Positions 10,976 to 23,764 are shown, numbered from the stretch's first letter. The stretch is 64,000 bases of DNA from Gracilaria domingensis (GCA_022539475.1 VCMS01000277.1:1-64000), one strand, 5' to 3'. The notes: generated by a model from the sequence alone, not told the origin. A program made the numbers and translations.

Positions 10976-11469
10976 ACCACTCGTAACGAAATCCACGAGG
11001 TCCTTCAAGGCGTTCAGAAGAGAATTTAAGGAGGGCGCGACGAATACAGAATGAGTGACCGATGTTGAAGCCAGGCGCGTTGCAGGGAATCCAAAATTAG
11101 TGAGAAACAAGTAGGGCGGGCTATGGAAACTAACCTCGCAAACGACGAAATAGCCTTCATCGTGAAGCTTGAGATGTTAAAGTGGGTTTTGTTGCTGTCT
11201 TCAGAAAGCGAAAGAGTAAATGCGTGCCAAATGCCGGCGTGATTAGTGGGACGTTACTTAGTGCCGCGTTACGCAGCTTCGAATACCAAATTGCGCCAAA
11301 GAAAAGTACCAATGTTGCTTTCTCCTTTAAAGAATCAAAGCTTCTTCAACAAACTGTAGAGGCAGAAGTCCCAGGTAGGTGGAAGGTGTCCAAGAAAGGA
11401 CAGAGCCAGGCACGCAGAAGAAAGGACCATGGCAAAGGACTCTGAGGAGGGCTTCTTACGGCTGCCGCT
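10976..11469. other. No gene recognised
   Basis: Flank of the tnp2 transposon, with only short open frames. Base composition shifts towards GC from about 11450. Confidence 0.4.
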
Positions 11470-12137
11470 GTAGTACAGCCACAGGCCGTGACAACGTACT
11501 ATGCCCTGATAAAGGAACAAATTGCGCAGCACCCAAGCGGGAACGAAGAAGCACTCAACGGACGTTAACAACGGGGCGCGAGATAGGCGCGCAGCACTAT
11601 TAGTGACGGTGGTATGACCCTTGTGGGAAACTAGACGATGAAAGAATCGGCTAGGGGGTGCTTGAGGTTTACCACGATGAGCTCTGCCCGGCGGGAAGTG
11701 CTTAAGTGCACCTCCCACGGGCACAAGCCACGTGTCGGAAATAATAAACTATCTACCTATAAGGGGGGGTCTCGAAGGGCGACACGACAACTGTCACAAC
11801 CTTACACGTGTGGAACCCCGAGGTGCACCATGTGTGCACTAACTAAATAAACTAATACTATGCACCCGTGTGGGCGGTGCCTCTCACTGCACTACAGACT
11901 CCCCTTCTTAGGCCTGGCCTCGTATCGAGGCTGGCCAAACATTCCCATTCGGGGAGCGACCACGATTGCAGTTCTTACTGAACACCAATTTGTAGTCCAC
12001 CAAGATCCCATTGGGATGACCATCGTACGCAACGCAACGCGCGAGGGAGCAGCCCACATCCCCCGCAGTGGGAACGTTACCCATGTGGCGAGCAGCACGG
12101 CGACCCACGTTTTGTCTTCCTTAAAATTCTCGATTGG
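11470..12137 (+). other. GC-rich leader of the 12.1-15.3 kb frame
   Basis: GC-rich, with many short inverted stretches (for example around 11905-11935, CCTGGCCTCG/CGAGGCTGG) and no long frame in phase with the downstream one. It looks like a structured untranslated leader belonging to the same insert. Unrecognised. Confidence 0.3.
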
Positions 12138-15100
12138 GTGGCGAATGGGCGCGCGAGTGCCGCGTCCGACCGACACGGCGAGTTGCCGGTCATTGGAGTT
12201 TCGGAGCGCCCAGGAGGTGCGTCCGTCCCAGATCAAAGAAGTTCCATTGCGTCGGCCGAGGGACTCAAACGACTCTTCCCGACGAGAGCGTTCGTACTCG
12301 AGGACACTGCCGTCGATTCCCCACTGGCTGCTGAGACGTGCGCGTGTCGCTGGCTTCCCGGTTGGGGCACCACGACCATTGGCAGCGGGCTTCATATTTC
12401 GTATGCCGCCGGAATGCCTATGGGTGAATGTGTCGCCCTTTCAACGACCAACGCGTCTCAGGGAGCGGAGGTGATTCCCAATGGGTCGAGGTCACGGCGC
12501 GCGAGTCTGAGTCATTAGCGAGTTCGGTTAGATCGCGCGTGTCGCTAGCCGGGCGATGGCCAAAAATTAGGGCGGGCGACAGCGCGCCATAACGGCGGTA
12601 ACCCTTACTCGGGCTGCACCGAACCCATCATGGTTACCGACCTTCGCAACATCAGGCTCGGCGCGTTCGAACGGCAGAATCCCCGTGCGGGTAGAACTGC
12701 AACGGCCACGTCCTCTGTTGACGCCGCTTCGACCGCGATGCGGACAGACACGCACAACACACCCGTTGGGGATATCAGCACGTCTCGCAAGGGTTCGCCG
12801 CTCACCGTCTCTGTTGCGGTACAGGAGCCCGTGCGGGTTGAACGCGTTGCTTCATCGTCGCTTCCCGCCACTCCGTCGTCGACGAACGCGATGTTCGATC
12901 CCGACGGGTAGATTCCGCGCGTCGCTGCAACTCCCAAAGGCAGGGCGGGGCCATCGAATGCACCGCAGCCTGCGACAATGGCGCCGACTCCTAGCACGGT
13001 GAGTACTGCTTCACAGCCGAACTGGCTGAACCCCACGAGGGCCTTCGATCATACCACGGCTCCCGGAAGGGTACACGTAGGCGCGGGACACGTCGCTATT
13101 CCCTACACGATTGACAGTTACGTTCCCATGGGGTCCATATACTTCGACGCGCGGCGCTTCGAATCTGTTCCGACCTATCAAGGATTCTCGCAGAAGAATC
13201 GCCGCTACCGCGTGGAGTCGTGGCGTGCCCGTTGGGGTCATATGCCCGTCAATCCTGCCCAGGACATCCGCACGGTCGATACCGGAAACCTTCGACCAGG
13301 CATGCCGTTTGCCCGTTGTTAGGAAGAACTTGCCTATCAGCAACGAATGACGGACATCATCGGTCGCCTTTACGCCGATTACACCCAGCTGGGGGAAAGC
13401 ATGAAGATCCCCCTGGTGGGTCATTATCTCCTCGGAGTTATCGCGTTCCAACCCCCCTATGACCAGATATACTGGCTCTACGAGCGGGAGTACTGGAGCA
13501 AATTCGTTGCTGACGATGCCCGTATCAGGGAGATGCACAAGTTCCTATTCGGGTGGCACAACCAGGAGTATTTTGACATGCCGGCGGAATCGCGTTCGCG
13601 ACATTACATCACAATTGGGGCTACCATTAGCGATATCATGTCCGTTTCTCGCTTTATGGGTATCCGGACTCCTTCGTTCACGGCGTACTACTCGAAAATT
13701 ATGTCAGGGCCGCGTAACGCATTCACCGATGCCGTCTGGCAGGTGTTTTTCGTAGAGTGGGTCCTCTCCGCCTTCATGGGGTGGCTGTACTCTGCGCGTC
13801 ATGAGGTTCCGGTGCGTACGAAATGCTGCGATTGGCGCCTGTACCACGACGACAACCTACATTCCCCGAAGGGTCGGTTGTTTCCGCTGCCGGCCGCTGT
13901 CATTCGCGACGCGCGCGCCCTTGGGGTTCAGAACATCTTGCGTGGGTCCAACTATGGTTTCGCGGACGTTCTCCATTTGCTGGACGACGTCTGACGTATT
14001 GATTGCTCCCAAACAACGAGGTTCTTGTGGTACGACTACGAGGCCGACGCGTACCACGATATGCCCCGACACTTTGCATGGAAGGACGATGGTAAGGCGT
14101 ACGCGAACATGCCGCCGTATCGTCACGTTGGGGTGAGAATGCCGAACTCGGAACACACGGAATTCGAGGATTACTGGCCCTTGGGGGTTGGGTTTGTTAG
14201 TGCGTTCTTGGAGAACCCCAATGCGCCCCCACCGGGTCCGTTTATGCCAGTCAATCCTGGTCCCGCGTTGGGTCAGAATGGGGTGGACGAGGACGAAGAC
14301 GATGTCCTCATTCCGCCGTTGGGTCCTGCTGCTCCGGTTCCGGACCTGGCTATCCCCGTGGGAGATCCAGGCGTTGCGGATGTGCCGGCTGCTAGCCCAG
14401 ATATCGCCCATGCAGGTCTCGTTCTATCTGCAGTCCCTGCGGGTTCCGCTTCAGCGCCGAGCACAATTGCGCCAGCTGGCCCTGTTGGGAGTGAGGCCGA
14501 TGCCGCTCCCGCTGCGCCTGTCATCCCATATAGTATTGGGTCCGTCGCCGGCATCGAGCTAGCACCGGGTGGTGCATTCAGTTTCGAGGTGGGTGCTGCT
14601 CTGGCCGCTCTACAGGAGGAGTGCCAGAACAGGGGCTTGAATTCCCCGGATTCTCTCTTAGGTGCTCTGACTGCCGCCCGACTCTGTGCTCGTGACTCCG
14701 CGCTGCTACGCGTTGTTTCCTAGAGGGCCATGGGACTCCGCACCGCGCTGTTGGGCGTCGTCGCTCGCCATGCAAACGTTCTCGCCGCTGACCTCTTGGA
14801 AGATATTAGCTCCCGTTTCGGTCTGCCTGCAATCCTGTTGGGTACCGCTGGGCTCGCCTCGCGGAGCGACAATGTTGGTGAGTCTGGGATGATGACCCTA
14901 ACTGGGATTGCCGTGCATCGGGAAGAGGATGCAGTGAAAGCTCTGAGCTTCAGGCGCACTCGTCCCGAAAGGCCATGTCTCGAGAATGGGGAGCCGCCTG
15001 CAGTGGTCACGCGCACGATGATAGATATCGCCCGTGAGGGGGCCAAGCGTCCGTCGGTTGCCACCGCCGCTGATCCCGAAACGGGTAACGCGGTCACTGC

Positions 15101-15287
15101 GCAAGGCCCCACTGTGGAACCTCCTGACGAGACTCCGGGTTCCCTTGTGGGAGGTGGTCCCAGTGGGTTTCGCTCACTGCCTGCGCGTGCGGAGGGTGGG
15201 TTCTCTAAGGCGTCTTCAGAATCGGACATCGACGGTCCTGCGAGTGCAGTTCGTCGTCGCCGTCGTACCCGTGGTGGGAATGCGTAG
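12138..15287 (+). other. Decayed GC-rich long reading frame, possibly a capsid-like viral fossil
   Basis: One phase stays open, with about five interruptions, over 3.1 kb and around 1050 codons. Such persistence is not expected of non-coding DNA. The inferred protein has a Trp/Tyr-rich globular centre (about 13350-13990) followed by an Ala/Pro/Gly/Val-rich, low-complexity region (about 14280-14560) and an Arg-rich end. A large globular part with an Ala/Gly/Pro-rich C-terminal tail resembles coat proteins of dsRNA viruses of the Totiviridae (Victorivirus-like). I see no polymerase downstream, so the assignment is weak. Alternatives are a linear plasmid gene or an unknown host gene. Its GC content is clearly higher than its neighbours'. 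It appears broken and old. Confidence 0.35.
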
Positions 15288-16495
15288 CGCGCCTCAGATC
15301 GTTTAAGTCAGTAAAGATCTTCAGCTTCTCCATTTTGCCTTTGCAGGACGCGTGTTCGCGGCGCGTTTGCGGTGCGTTCATCCCCTGTGAGGGCCAGCGC
15401 GTGCCCTTTGGTGGTGCGCGTGGGATCCGCAGCGTGCGGCAGGGCGCTTTTGTCGCAAATTGAGACCTGCTTGGGTCCCCTTCCCTTCTTGGAGTGCACT
15501 TGGACTCCAAGCGTCAAGACGTCCCGGCCGGGTGAGCCGGAGCGACGTTGGTGGCACGCGCGCGCCTGCACGGTGCTGCGCTCGTGCGCGCGGCACGTGC
15601 CAGCAAGGCGGCGCGGTGCACAGTAGCCGCGGCAGGCAGATAGGTATGTCCTCGATAGGTGAATAGGCCAGAAGCAGCGGGTTCCACAGAGGGTTACTTG
15701 CAAGGCGAATAAAAAAATTCGCGCCGGAAATTACCCTCCCAGATGGGGTCGAAAACGGCGATTCTTTGTTTTGCCCGTAGCTCGGAAACGCGGGCGTTTC
15801 AGCGCCTCGCAATGCCGGATTTGGGGTGCGCGGCACATCAAAATATTTAGGATGTTTTGATTGTTCCAGGCCGCGTCCCTACGGGCAATACTGTATACCC
15901 AATCGGCTACCGACAGCCGTGGGCCACGTGGCGTTTGGTTTGCTTGCAACGGCGCATGGCGGTGCGCGCGCTTGTGCATCGTGCGCGCGTGTCTCACCTG
16001 GGTATTCTGAGCGTGCAACGGCCCGCGCGTGTCTATCGTGGCCGTCCCACGCGTGCAACGGCGCATGCCAGCGAGGCCATGCGCTGCACAGGGTATGTAC
16101 AGTCCTCAAAAGGTCGCCCGCTCGGTACTGCGGGCGTTCCAAGTCGTCCTGGATCATCCCAGAGGGGTCCAAACTTCTCCGAAAGCGTGGCGACTCCTTC
16201 CAAAGGCCTCCGCGAGACCCATATGGACTTCAAATGAGCGCTATCCCGCCGGGAAAAGTTTTGGCCGCCATGGTCGGGGGGAGACTATGCCGAAAATTTT
16301 CTTACCCAAAACGGGAAAAGCACTCCAAAGTCCTCGAAAGAGGTTTCGTTCATTTGCGCGAGCGTGTGCGATCGCGGCGAGCGCGAAAGCGAGCGACAAA
16401 GTTAGAGGGAATGTTGTTGAGAGGCTCCCAGGAGTCTCTCGACGGCGGGTAACCGTACGCATGTGCATCTTGAAGGTATCACAGGCTACACTCTA
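15288..16495. other. GC-rich non-coding block with imperfect short repeats
   Basis: No gene supported. GC-rich motifs recur: GCAACGGC at about 15947, 16013 and 16050, and a related GCCAGC...GGTGCACAG/GCTGCACAG pair near 15598 and 16068. It forms the tail of the GC-rich insert. No RNA-polymerase-like motif was found in any frame. Confidence 0.4.
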
Positions 16496-19280
16496 GAGCA
16501 TGAGCAGTTTCCAACGCTGCGTAGTGGCTCTGCTTGCGTAGAAAGCGTGTTTAAAGAAAACATCAATTGTCTCTAGAAGCTTTATCGGCTTGATTTCTTT
16601 TTGAATCAATGCGCAGAAATACCACCAGTATTGCTGAAAGCGATACATAGAGCTGCGAAACGTTTGCATCTCAACAACATGAGGATGCAAGAAAATCTTA
16701 CTTCCAAAGGGGTCCCAAGAGTCACGGTGGAGTCGGTGAAGAACACCACTCTTGCGTTTGTGCCTCCCTTCCAGACTAGACAGTCGAGAGCCATCACGGC
16801 AGTGGCAGTCTCGTGCTCGTTAATATGCTCTCCTTTGTTCCGTTTGTGCTTGAAGCAAGTGCGCCAAGTGATAGATTCGTAGATGGAATCCACTTCATCC
16901 CTGTGTTTCATTCTGAAATCTTCAAAATTGTTCATTTTGAAACATTGCCCAAGATGCCACAGCCTACGAGCGGTCACGTGAAGAACAAAGTATGACAGCA
17001 CTGCGCCAAAAGTCGGTGATGCGTCGAACGTAATCACATAGTTTGATAGCCGCATAGAAGGAGACACATGAGCCATGGGAAGCAGATATGAGAGAAGTAG
17101 AGCTTCTCATTTTAAGCTGGGATACAATTCCAAATACGTGCTTTGCGATGTATCTCGATTGTGGAACTTGATCGCTGCGTTGAGGGATGAAAACATGCGT
17201 CGGTTCAGTAGAGATGCCCATATTAGCTTTTCAAGGAGTGGCTGCCATGATGCGCCAAGTGATAAGCTAAAGGAGCCACAGAGACTTGGAATCCGAGTGA
17301 GCATGTTTCTTATTTTGCATATCTCTGATCTAATCCGCTTCTACCGGAGATCCCAAACGCATCCGAGGAAAGGAATCTGGTCATGTATGATCTAACACAC
17401 GGGGCATGGTTTGGACTCCTTGATAGGAAATCTAGCCGCAGCGAACGCAGTCCTCATTATACGATGCAGCAGGCGAAGAGAGTCCGCGTGCAAACTGTGA
17501 GCTACGACCGCAATGTCATCGATGATGTTTAGGAGCAAGCATTGATGTTCTGTCAGGTAGAGAGTGCTGTTTTTCTCCTGTAGCGGCGTAAGTATATTCG
17601 CCTGAGACGGTGCTAGACGTGATTGGCAAAAGATGCAGCAGGATTCCTGGAGACGGGCATATGCAAAAGCGTGGCTCACATACACGCTCTATTTGAAACC
17701 CATAGCAAAATAGGCCGAGTATGGCCATATCACTATGTTTTGGTTGATAGGAACATGCAATCTGTCCGAGAAAACTTGACAGAGAGCTGGGTTCAAATGA
17801 CTGATCCGTACTAGAAGCAAAGGAAACCGTCTCGATTTGGCAGGTGGAAGAGTTATGTGGGAAAGCATATTCGCAACATCATCCAGGTAAATCGCTGATA
17901 ACGTTCCTTCACTACACAAAAATGACCCAAAGAAGCTTGGTTCAGGACGAGGGCGTGAACGTAGCGTCGGAAAGAACGTCGTCTTGGACTCTCGTCCAAA
18001 AAACGAAGTGATCCTCATCCCTCGACTTCCTCACTACAAAACAACAGACCACGGTAGCATTCCGGCTGTGTCAGTTTTGTGCATCAGCGATAAAAATTCC
18101 CTCCTGTATGCATGCGTTTCCGGCTTGGGGAGCTTTTGGTGTCGCGAGTTGGAGTCTTCAGAGTCGAGACTCAAGTGGTACAGACCAAGCCCGAATTCGG
18201 ATTCGCCTTTGCCACGAAAAGGATGATGCAGATCGGACGGAAGCCTCGCTATCCAGACCTCAGCATTTCGGAAGTCTGGTGGTGACCGCGAAGCGGAAAC
18301 AAAAATTCTGGCCGCATGAATCCGCTTGATTAGGCCATGTCTAAAGGCTGCTGAGGGATCTTCAAAATGTGTTGAAGCTGCATGTGAAGTGCACGCGATG
18401 ATTTCATGTTGAATAGGTGCTCTTAGGGGTTCCATTGAGACACGTGCTTTTCACACAGATTGTTCACTGTCGACATAACACAGGAGAGGACGTTCTCAGT
18501 TCCTTGGATGTAAAGTTTTGACCTTGCACGAGTGGAATGTGGTGCTGTATCTTTCAGGAAGTACGGCCCGAGATGGAGATAGGACAGAGCGTTAAGGGCT
18601 GAATTTGCGTGTAGAATAAAGGCAGAGGAGGATTAGGGGACTGCTCTTTGTTGACGTCCTCGCGATGGGTGTTGGTTGACGTTGAACTCAGCGCTGTCGT
18701 TTGTCGAAAGGCTTGCAGTTGCCACGATATGGCGATTGCGGCTGCTTCTTCGGCGTCGCTTGCTTCAAAAACCCTTGGGAACAGCGATCGATCGGCGAGT
18801 ACGGCCGAGTTCATGAGCTCGATCAGAGGGGTTGGGTTGTCTTCTGCAAGTTTTCTGATCTCCTGCGCAGATATTGACATGCGCGTTTCCACCTATTTCT
18901 GATGGTTATTCGACGTCGACGATCCTTCTGGTTCTCCTGAAGAACGCACGTCTATTAGCTGCTCCTTCACGGGAAACGGTCCGAAAGATGTCTGCATGTT
19001 CGCCGGCGCTGACTTGGATATAAGAACAAGCTGGCCATGAGAGAGTTCAGAGAAAAAGAAAAGCTTACTCTTGGAGGAAGGGTTTCCAAACAAACGATAC
19101 GAGACTTCGATGAAATCGCGGCGCTAGAATGGCGAAGGGTTTCGGTTTGCGGTGGTGGACTGACATCTGGGCACGGTTGCGTAGAAACTTGGGCAGCAAC
19201 GGGTTGGTATGAATGGACGGATGCCTGATTGGCTCGCGTGGGAGCGATACAGGGAATCAGCGGGTTGTCCATAATCACGA
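16496..19280 (-). mobile_element. DIRS-like retroelement fossil (reverse transcriptase, RNase H, possible ORF1)
   Basis: Read on the minus strand, the part order is: possible ORF1/gag-like pieces (19280-18450); reverse transcriptase palm motifs (YLDDVANML near 17890, the IIDDIAVVA active-site block near 17520, an FLGCVWDL thumb start near 17360); and RNase H (FDASPTFGAVL near 17020, HINEHET near 16820, FFTDSTVTLG near 16750). The HIN..E form of RNase H is typical of DIRS and related tyrosine-recombinase retroelements rather than Ty3 or Copia types. No recombinase was recognised. Broken, with several breaks; old. Confidence 0.6.
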
Positions 19281-21355
19281 TGACATTGGCTCGGAAGGCA
19301 AACGCCAGAGGGAAAAGAAAACGACTAATGATGCCAGGGCTGAAACAGTTACTTGTTGATTCGAAGTAGAAAACGTAAAGCGACTAGGAAAAGGCATCCG
19401 AAGAAATGTGGTGGGACCTTGAACAGAGGGTGGGAAGTTCCAGCTTCAAATGTTTATAGCTGTAAAGTAAGGCAGCCTACATTAATAATTCGATGTTTCG
19501 GTTCTGTTCTCTCAATTTCGCCGGCATGGAGGCTCATGATCGACGATTTTGGGTCGGCTGCTGAATAGAAAGAGGAACTAGGTTTAGCATCCGGGAATTG
19601 CCATTGTCACGTTGCCTGCGGAGAGAGAAAAGATTTCAATTTTCCGTCAATGGCGATTTAGCTCACAGGAACGGCCCGAATGTAATTCTCCGTTGCCTTG
19701 TCGATTCGAACAGAATGGCTGCTAATTTTCTTTTTGCGGCACACCAAAAAACTGCGAGAGGGTTTCCTTGATACCATGCTGATACCTCGGAAACGCCCTA
19801 CTTGGGGTGCCACGGGCCTGCCCACCTTCGGTGGGCTTGTACTTCTGGAGACACGTAATGCAGCCCTTGTCAAGAAAGCTGTTTCTTGCGGTTTAATGGT
19901 GCCGCAGATTGGGACGGCTCTAGGTGGCCCCGGGTCGAAATTCAGCCGCACGATAGACCTCGTTGTGTTCGCCTATGTGGCATTAATAAGAAAAACATGC
20001 AAAACCGGAATGGACATTTCAGGCTTTTGCTCTGGACGGGGGTGCACTTTGATAGCAATCCTATGTGTAGGTTGCAAGCAGCTAGTTCAGAGTAAGATTC
20101 CAGTTCGGTTGCGTGGAGCTCCATTCAATAACCCTGCGCGGCGAAACGACATACATTTGATGCGTAGAGTCGAATACGGATGCGGCCATGAGCGGGTTGA
20201 ACGCGAAGAAGCAATTCCCGGTACCAACAGCTAGAAGTCAACTACTGCTTGCCATGACGACGCAAGAATGTTCTGCGTCCTTTGTGCTTTCGGGTACGTA
20301 TTTGAACTCCTAAATTCTGTTTCGTTGCATAGGAAAGATTGCATTCAGAGCAGTGATGGCGGCGAATCTTGAGGTGAACCAATCGGTAATGACTCCTCAT
20401 CCGTTCTCGTCTTTGAAGTACCCAAACATGAGTTAGTAATGACAGAGAAATACTACTTAGGAGAAAGAGACAGAGTTCTTTTCAAAATATATTGCCGAAA
20501 AGTTTAGAAATCTGTATACTGAAGTCGTAATATTGGAATCAGGCCGATAGCATTTGCAGGACGACCAAAATATATGAATGTAGATGTTTGGGAGAAGGTT
20601 CTCAGTAGACATAGTTTTTCAATGATGTGGAGAGCGTACAACATTTTTGAGAAAAGAAAATTATGACATTCGAAAAAAGATTGAGCTAGTGAAGGAAAGC
20701 CGCAGAAAAGTTTTCATGCGCCGTTGAATAATAGTAACTTGGAATCTCTCAAGACAAATACTGAAATACAGAAGCGATGCCAGTAGGATAATATCTTTTT
20801 AATATTGAGTATCCAAATTCGAAACAGATTTAACAGTTTTATCGTATATCTTGAACTTTTTGATATCGTTGCTTACTTTTCTGTACACGAGAAAATCATA
20901 TTGTCATTTTGTCAACTGGAAACGAAGAAATAGTTAACAATAAGCGTCATACGGCGACTTCTCCAAGAAACCCAACGTAGTAGTCCTGCAAAGACAACCT
21001 GCATCCGAAGTTGCCAATAGTAGCTGGAACTGGTTTTGTTGAAAAAAACTACTTAGATCTCGGCTTCCAAAGATATGCTATTAGTGGTAAAGTCTCAAAA
21101 GAGAATCAGACCACTTTTTTAACTAGCGGTTGCTGATGCACAACTTCAAATCTTTGGAAGATTCCAGAAAGGCTTGACACGAAAGTTCACGGCAATATGT
21201 TCTCAACTTCTTCTCCAAAGGAGGAGTAAAACTCTCTAAGAATGATGTCAAAAATTGAGCAAAATGTCACCTGTGATATGGAACGTGAGAAGAACAGGAA
21301 TTAGGAAAAAATGAAATAAATCGAAGAAGGAGCAACGATCAAATGAGTCTCGGGC
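19281..21355. other. Gene-free, increasingly AT-rich DNA
   Basis: No gene supported. An open frame at 19698-20234 (+) and its antisense partner share no recognisable motif. From about 20280 the DNA is AT-rich with no open frame above about 60 codons and looks like decayed intergenic sequence. Confidence 0.45.
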
Positions 21356-21631
21356 TCAAATCTCGTGAGCTACAATGTCACGGCCCCTCTCGTTCTCCCA
21401 ATCAATAGCCTTCATGAATCTGTGGAGCAAACAGGATCCGGTAATCGACGCAAGATGATTCTCATAATGAGCACCGTCCCTTTGGGTGAAGTGGCGCACA
21501 CTATGAGTGCCAACCACATTTTCGGGTAATTTTTGGAAGACGTTTTCAAAAACCTTTGTAAGCAAATGAGACGATTGGGTCACGATTCCGAGCGGATGCT
21601 GGACCTCGTGGCCGGCCTGTACTGTTGACAT
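21356..21631 (-). CDS. Short unrecognised frame with a GTHS motif
   Basis: 91 codons on the minus strand. The stretch VVGTHSVRHFTQRDG loosely recalls the GTHSxRKG block of Crypton-type tyrosine recombinases, but the flanking Arg and Tyr pattern is not evident. More likely a fragment of a decayed element than a gene. Confidence 0.2.
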   Translation of the reverse strand: MSTVQAGHEVQHPLGIVTQSSHLLTKVFENVFQKLPENVVGTHSVRHFTQRDGAHYENHLASITGSCLLHRFMKAIDWENERGRDIVAHEI

Positions 21632-22330
21632 TCAAAGTGTACCCGCCGGGGTTGCTCGCTGGCACCCTGACACTGGGTCATACACGTGTTTGAACCTTGA
21701 AAGTACGCACCACAACTGTAGTTAGTAGTAGCCTAATTCTTCATAGATTCCTATATAAGCTCGGGCCATCTCGACCTGGAGCCCACCAAGTAACTCACTT
21801 GAGTCGCATCCTATCTCCCAGGACCGGACTATAGATATTGTTGCCTACGTAAGTTCGCTACTCCTTCAGGAGGGTAACCACGATTGGTCTCGACATATCT
21901 ACCCCTCAGGGTGCTTACGGAAGCCCACGCTTGCACCTACTGTTTGGATCCTTGCTATTGTCCCGATATCGGCTACTATCAAGCGTCTTGCCCCAAGAGT
22001 GGCGGGGCTTTGTACGGTAGCCATCCGGTTTAGATACCGCCTCCGCCCCCGTACGGGTATGCTTTGGTCCCATCGTAGCGTATCCTGTTCACAACATTTC
22101 GTGGTCGTCGCACCGCTATCGGCCCTGTCCCCGCTGGTTGGCACGGGCCGTAGCTCTGCTCCGGTGGTCGGTTCTTCGTGTACAACGTCCACACGGTTGT
22201 TGCTTCTGATCCCATCTCTAGGGCTTTCTCTCTCCTTACCGACTTGAGCTCCGCTTATTTCTCGGTTTTACCTCTATAGGTGTAGCCACTCACCGTCTCC
22301 AGTCATACAAACCGCTTGCTTCTCGTTGAG
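21625..22330 (+). repeat. Solo-LTR-like or promoter-bearing repeat
   Basis: A moderately GC-rich block that begins TGTTGACATT and carries a clear TATA box (CCTATATAAGC, about 21751) followed by a C/T-rich transcript-start-like region. This layout matches an LTR with U3, TATA and R. The right end is not defined and no second copy was seen in the window, so the call is tentative. Confidence 0.3.
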
Positions 22331-22659
22331 CACGGACAGAGGGCTTTGTCACTGAGACTGCCCATACAAGGAGCAGGACTCGGACATCCTGTGGATCATC
22401 CCCATTTCTGAGTTTGCTCTACAGAATCGGCATGGTCGTTTTTCATCTTTCAGGAGAAACAAGACACCGTTTCGAATGCTGGATGAAGAGGATTGCATTG
22501 ACATGCTTAAGCCGAAGAAGTTTCGACTGGGAACAGTATCGATGGCGAATGCTGCGGCACCTAATGGAGGTTTGGATGTCGCATTCCATGAGTTATTGTC
22601 TGAAACATGTGTGCCGTCGGGACTTAAAACAGCTTGAAGAGATGAAGTGCCGGGCGAAA

Positions 22660-22895
22660 ACTAGCGCAATCAAATGTAGTTGGAATGTCATTGGATTTTT
22701 ATTTCTTTTTGGGTCAATTTTCATTGAACCAGGTCGTGCGTCATATATCGTCACTGCATCAAAATCTAATGAAATTCTATTGAGAGCAGTATTTTAAAAA
22801 ATTTGATCCATTGAAAATGCCAAGAGCATTTACAAAAAAGTGCTTCAATACAGAAAAACAAATGAATATTCAATGATGGAAAATGTTACCTGGGT
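22660..22895 (+). repeat. Dispersed AT-rich repeat, copy 1 of 3
   Basis: Shares with 33755-34010 (same strand) and 24510-24760 (opposite strand) blocks such as GGTCAATTTTCATTGAA, CATTGAAAATGCC and AAATGAATATTCAATGA. The copies are well diverged, so the family is old. Non-coding. Confidence 0.75.
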
Positions 22896-23411
22896 ATGTT
22901 CCCGGAAGCGTGGGAATCGCACGCAGTAGAGCAAACGTCGTCTGTCCGCGTCGTCGTGGCAGCTAGAGAGCGTACCGAGACGAAATTTCCCGTCTATTCA
23001 GACTTTCGGAAGGAGTACCCTGGGGCCGGACAGCGTGTATTGTGCTTTGTAGAACCGTCAGCCTCACGTGCTCGCTCAAGCTGCAGCAGGAGCTTTATAC
23101 CATTCTTACATGAGAAGCGCGCAAGCGGCGTGTGCCGCCCAGTACAACACGCCGCACATCCCCCGCCCTTGCCATTGTGCCTCAAAACAGAGCACATCGT
23201 GTTACTTCCCATGGATTTCTTGCTACAGCATGAAGAAATCTACTGGTTGTTATTAGCCGTTCAGCGGAAAGACGTTCTGATGACGGCTAGTTGCCTCGTT
23301 CTCGAGAATTTGCTTCGCGATTTTGGCGCCTACGTCTCCTCTGCTGCGATGTGCTCTGGTCCCCGCTCTGTGACATTTGATCAAAGTAGCGCCCATATTC
23401 ATCTAGTATAA
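22896..23411 (+). CDS. Unrecognised open frame, 171 codons
   Basis: The frame is open but has no ATG at its beginning, so a GTG-type or upstream start would be needed. No motif is recognised. The antisense strand is also partly open. Probably part of a decayed repeat; reported because it is the longest frame in its neighbourhood. Confidence 0.15.
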   Translation: MFPEAWESHAVEQTSSVRVVVAARERTETKFPVYSDFRKEYPGAGQRVLCFVEPSASRARSSCSRSFIPFLHEKRASGVCRPVQHAAHPPPLPLCLKTEHIVLLPMDFLLQHEEIYWLLLAVQRKDVLMTASCLVLENLLRDFGAYVSSAAMCSGPRSVTFDQSSAHIHLV

Positions 23412-23715
23412 CTCCTCCGCCTAAGCGTACTGTGAAACGGTTTACTATGTCGTCCCATAATCTCTTCCACTGACTGAAGCTGGGCAAGATAAAAGACGCG
23501 TATAACAAAGACTTGTGAGAGCGGCGTGATTACGCCAGTTCATGGATTGCTGGTCGGTGACGAAAGAATCGCGGCTACTGGAGCGAGCTAGAATGAGATC
23601 CGAGTGGATCCCCGAGCGAAGCCGAAAGGGGTCACGAAAGCGAAGGATGAGGTAGGCAGCGGCAGCAACAGCGGCAGCGGAATCGGAAGTGGCAGGGAGG
23701 AGAGGGAGCCATAGA

Positions 23716-23764
23716 AGTTCCAAACTTGAAGGAGCTTGGCAGAAGCTCCTTCTAGTTTGAAACT
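23716..23764. repeat. Imperfect 22-bp inverted repeat (hairpin)
   Basis: Arms 23716-23737 and 23743-23764 pair with about two mismatches around a 5-base loop (GGCAG). The inner 10 bp (AAGGAGCTT...AAGCTCCTT) are perfect. There is no T-run after it; in a eukaryote it is more likely a repeat end or RNA hairpin than a terminator. Confidence 0.6.

Noticed and set aside
12138-15287. Reassigned stop codons (variant genetic code) as the reason the long GC-rich frame is interrupted
   Set aside because: More than one kind of stop is involved, and the transposase gene at 61454-63928 runs 824 codons without any, so a genome-wide reassignment is not supported; decay is simpler.
19698-20234. A 178-codon plus-strand gene
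   Set aside because: The complementary strand is also open, no motif is recognisable and the flanks are decayed repeat-like DNA.
21356-21631. Crypton-type tyrosine recombinase
   Set aside because: Only GTHS is shared; the catalytic Arg/His/Tyr series cannot be traced in 91 codons.
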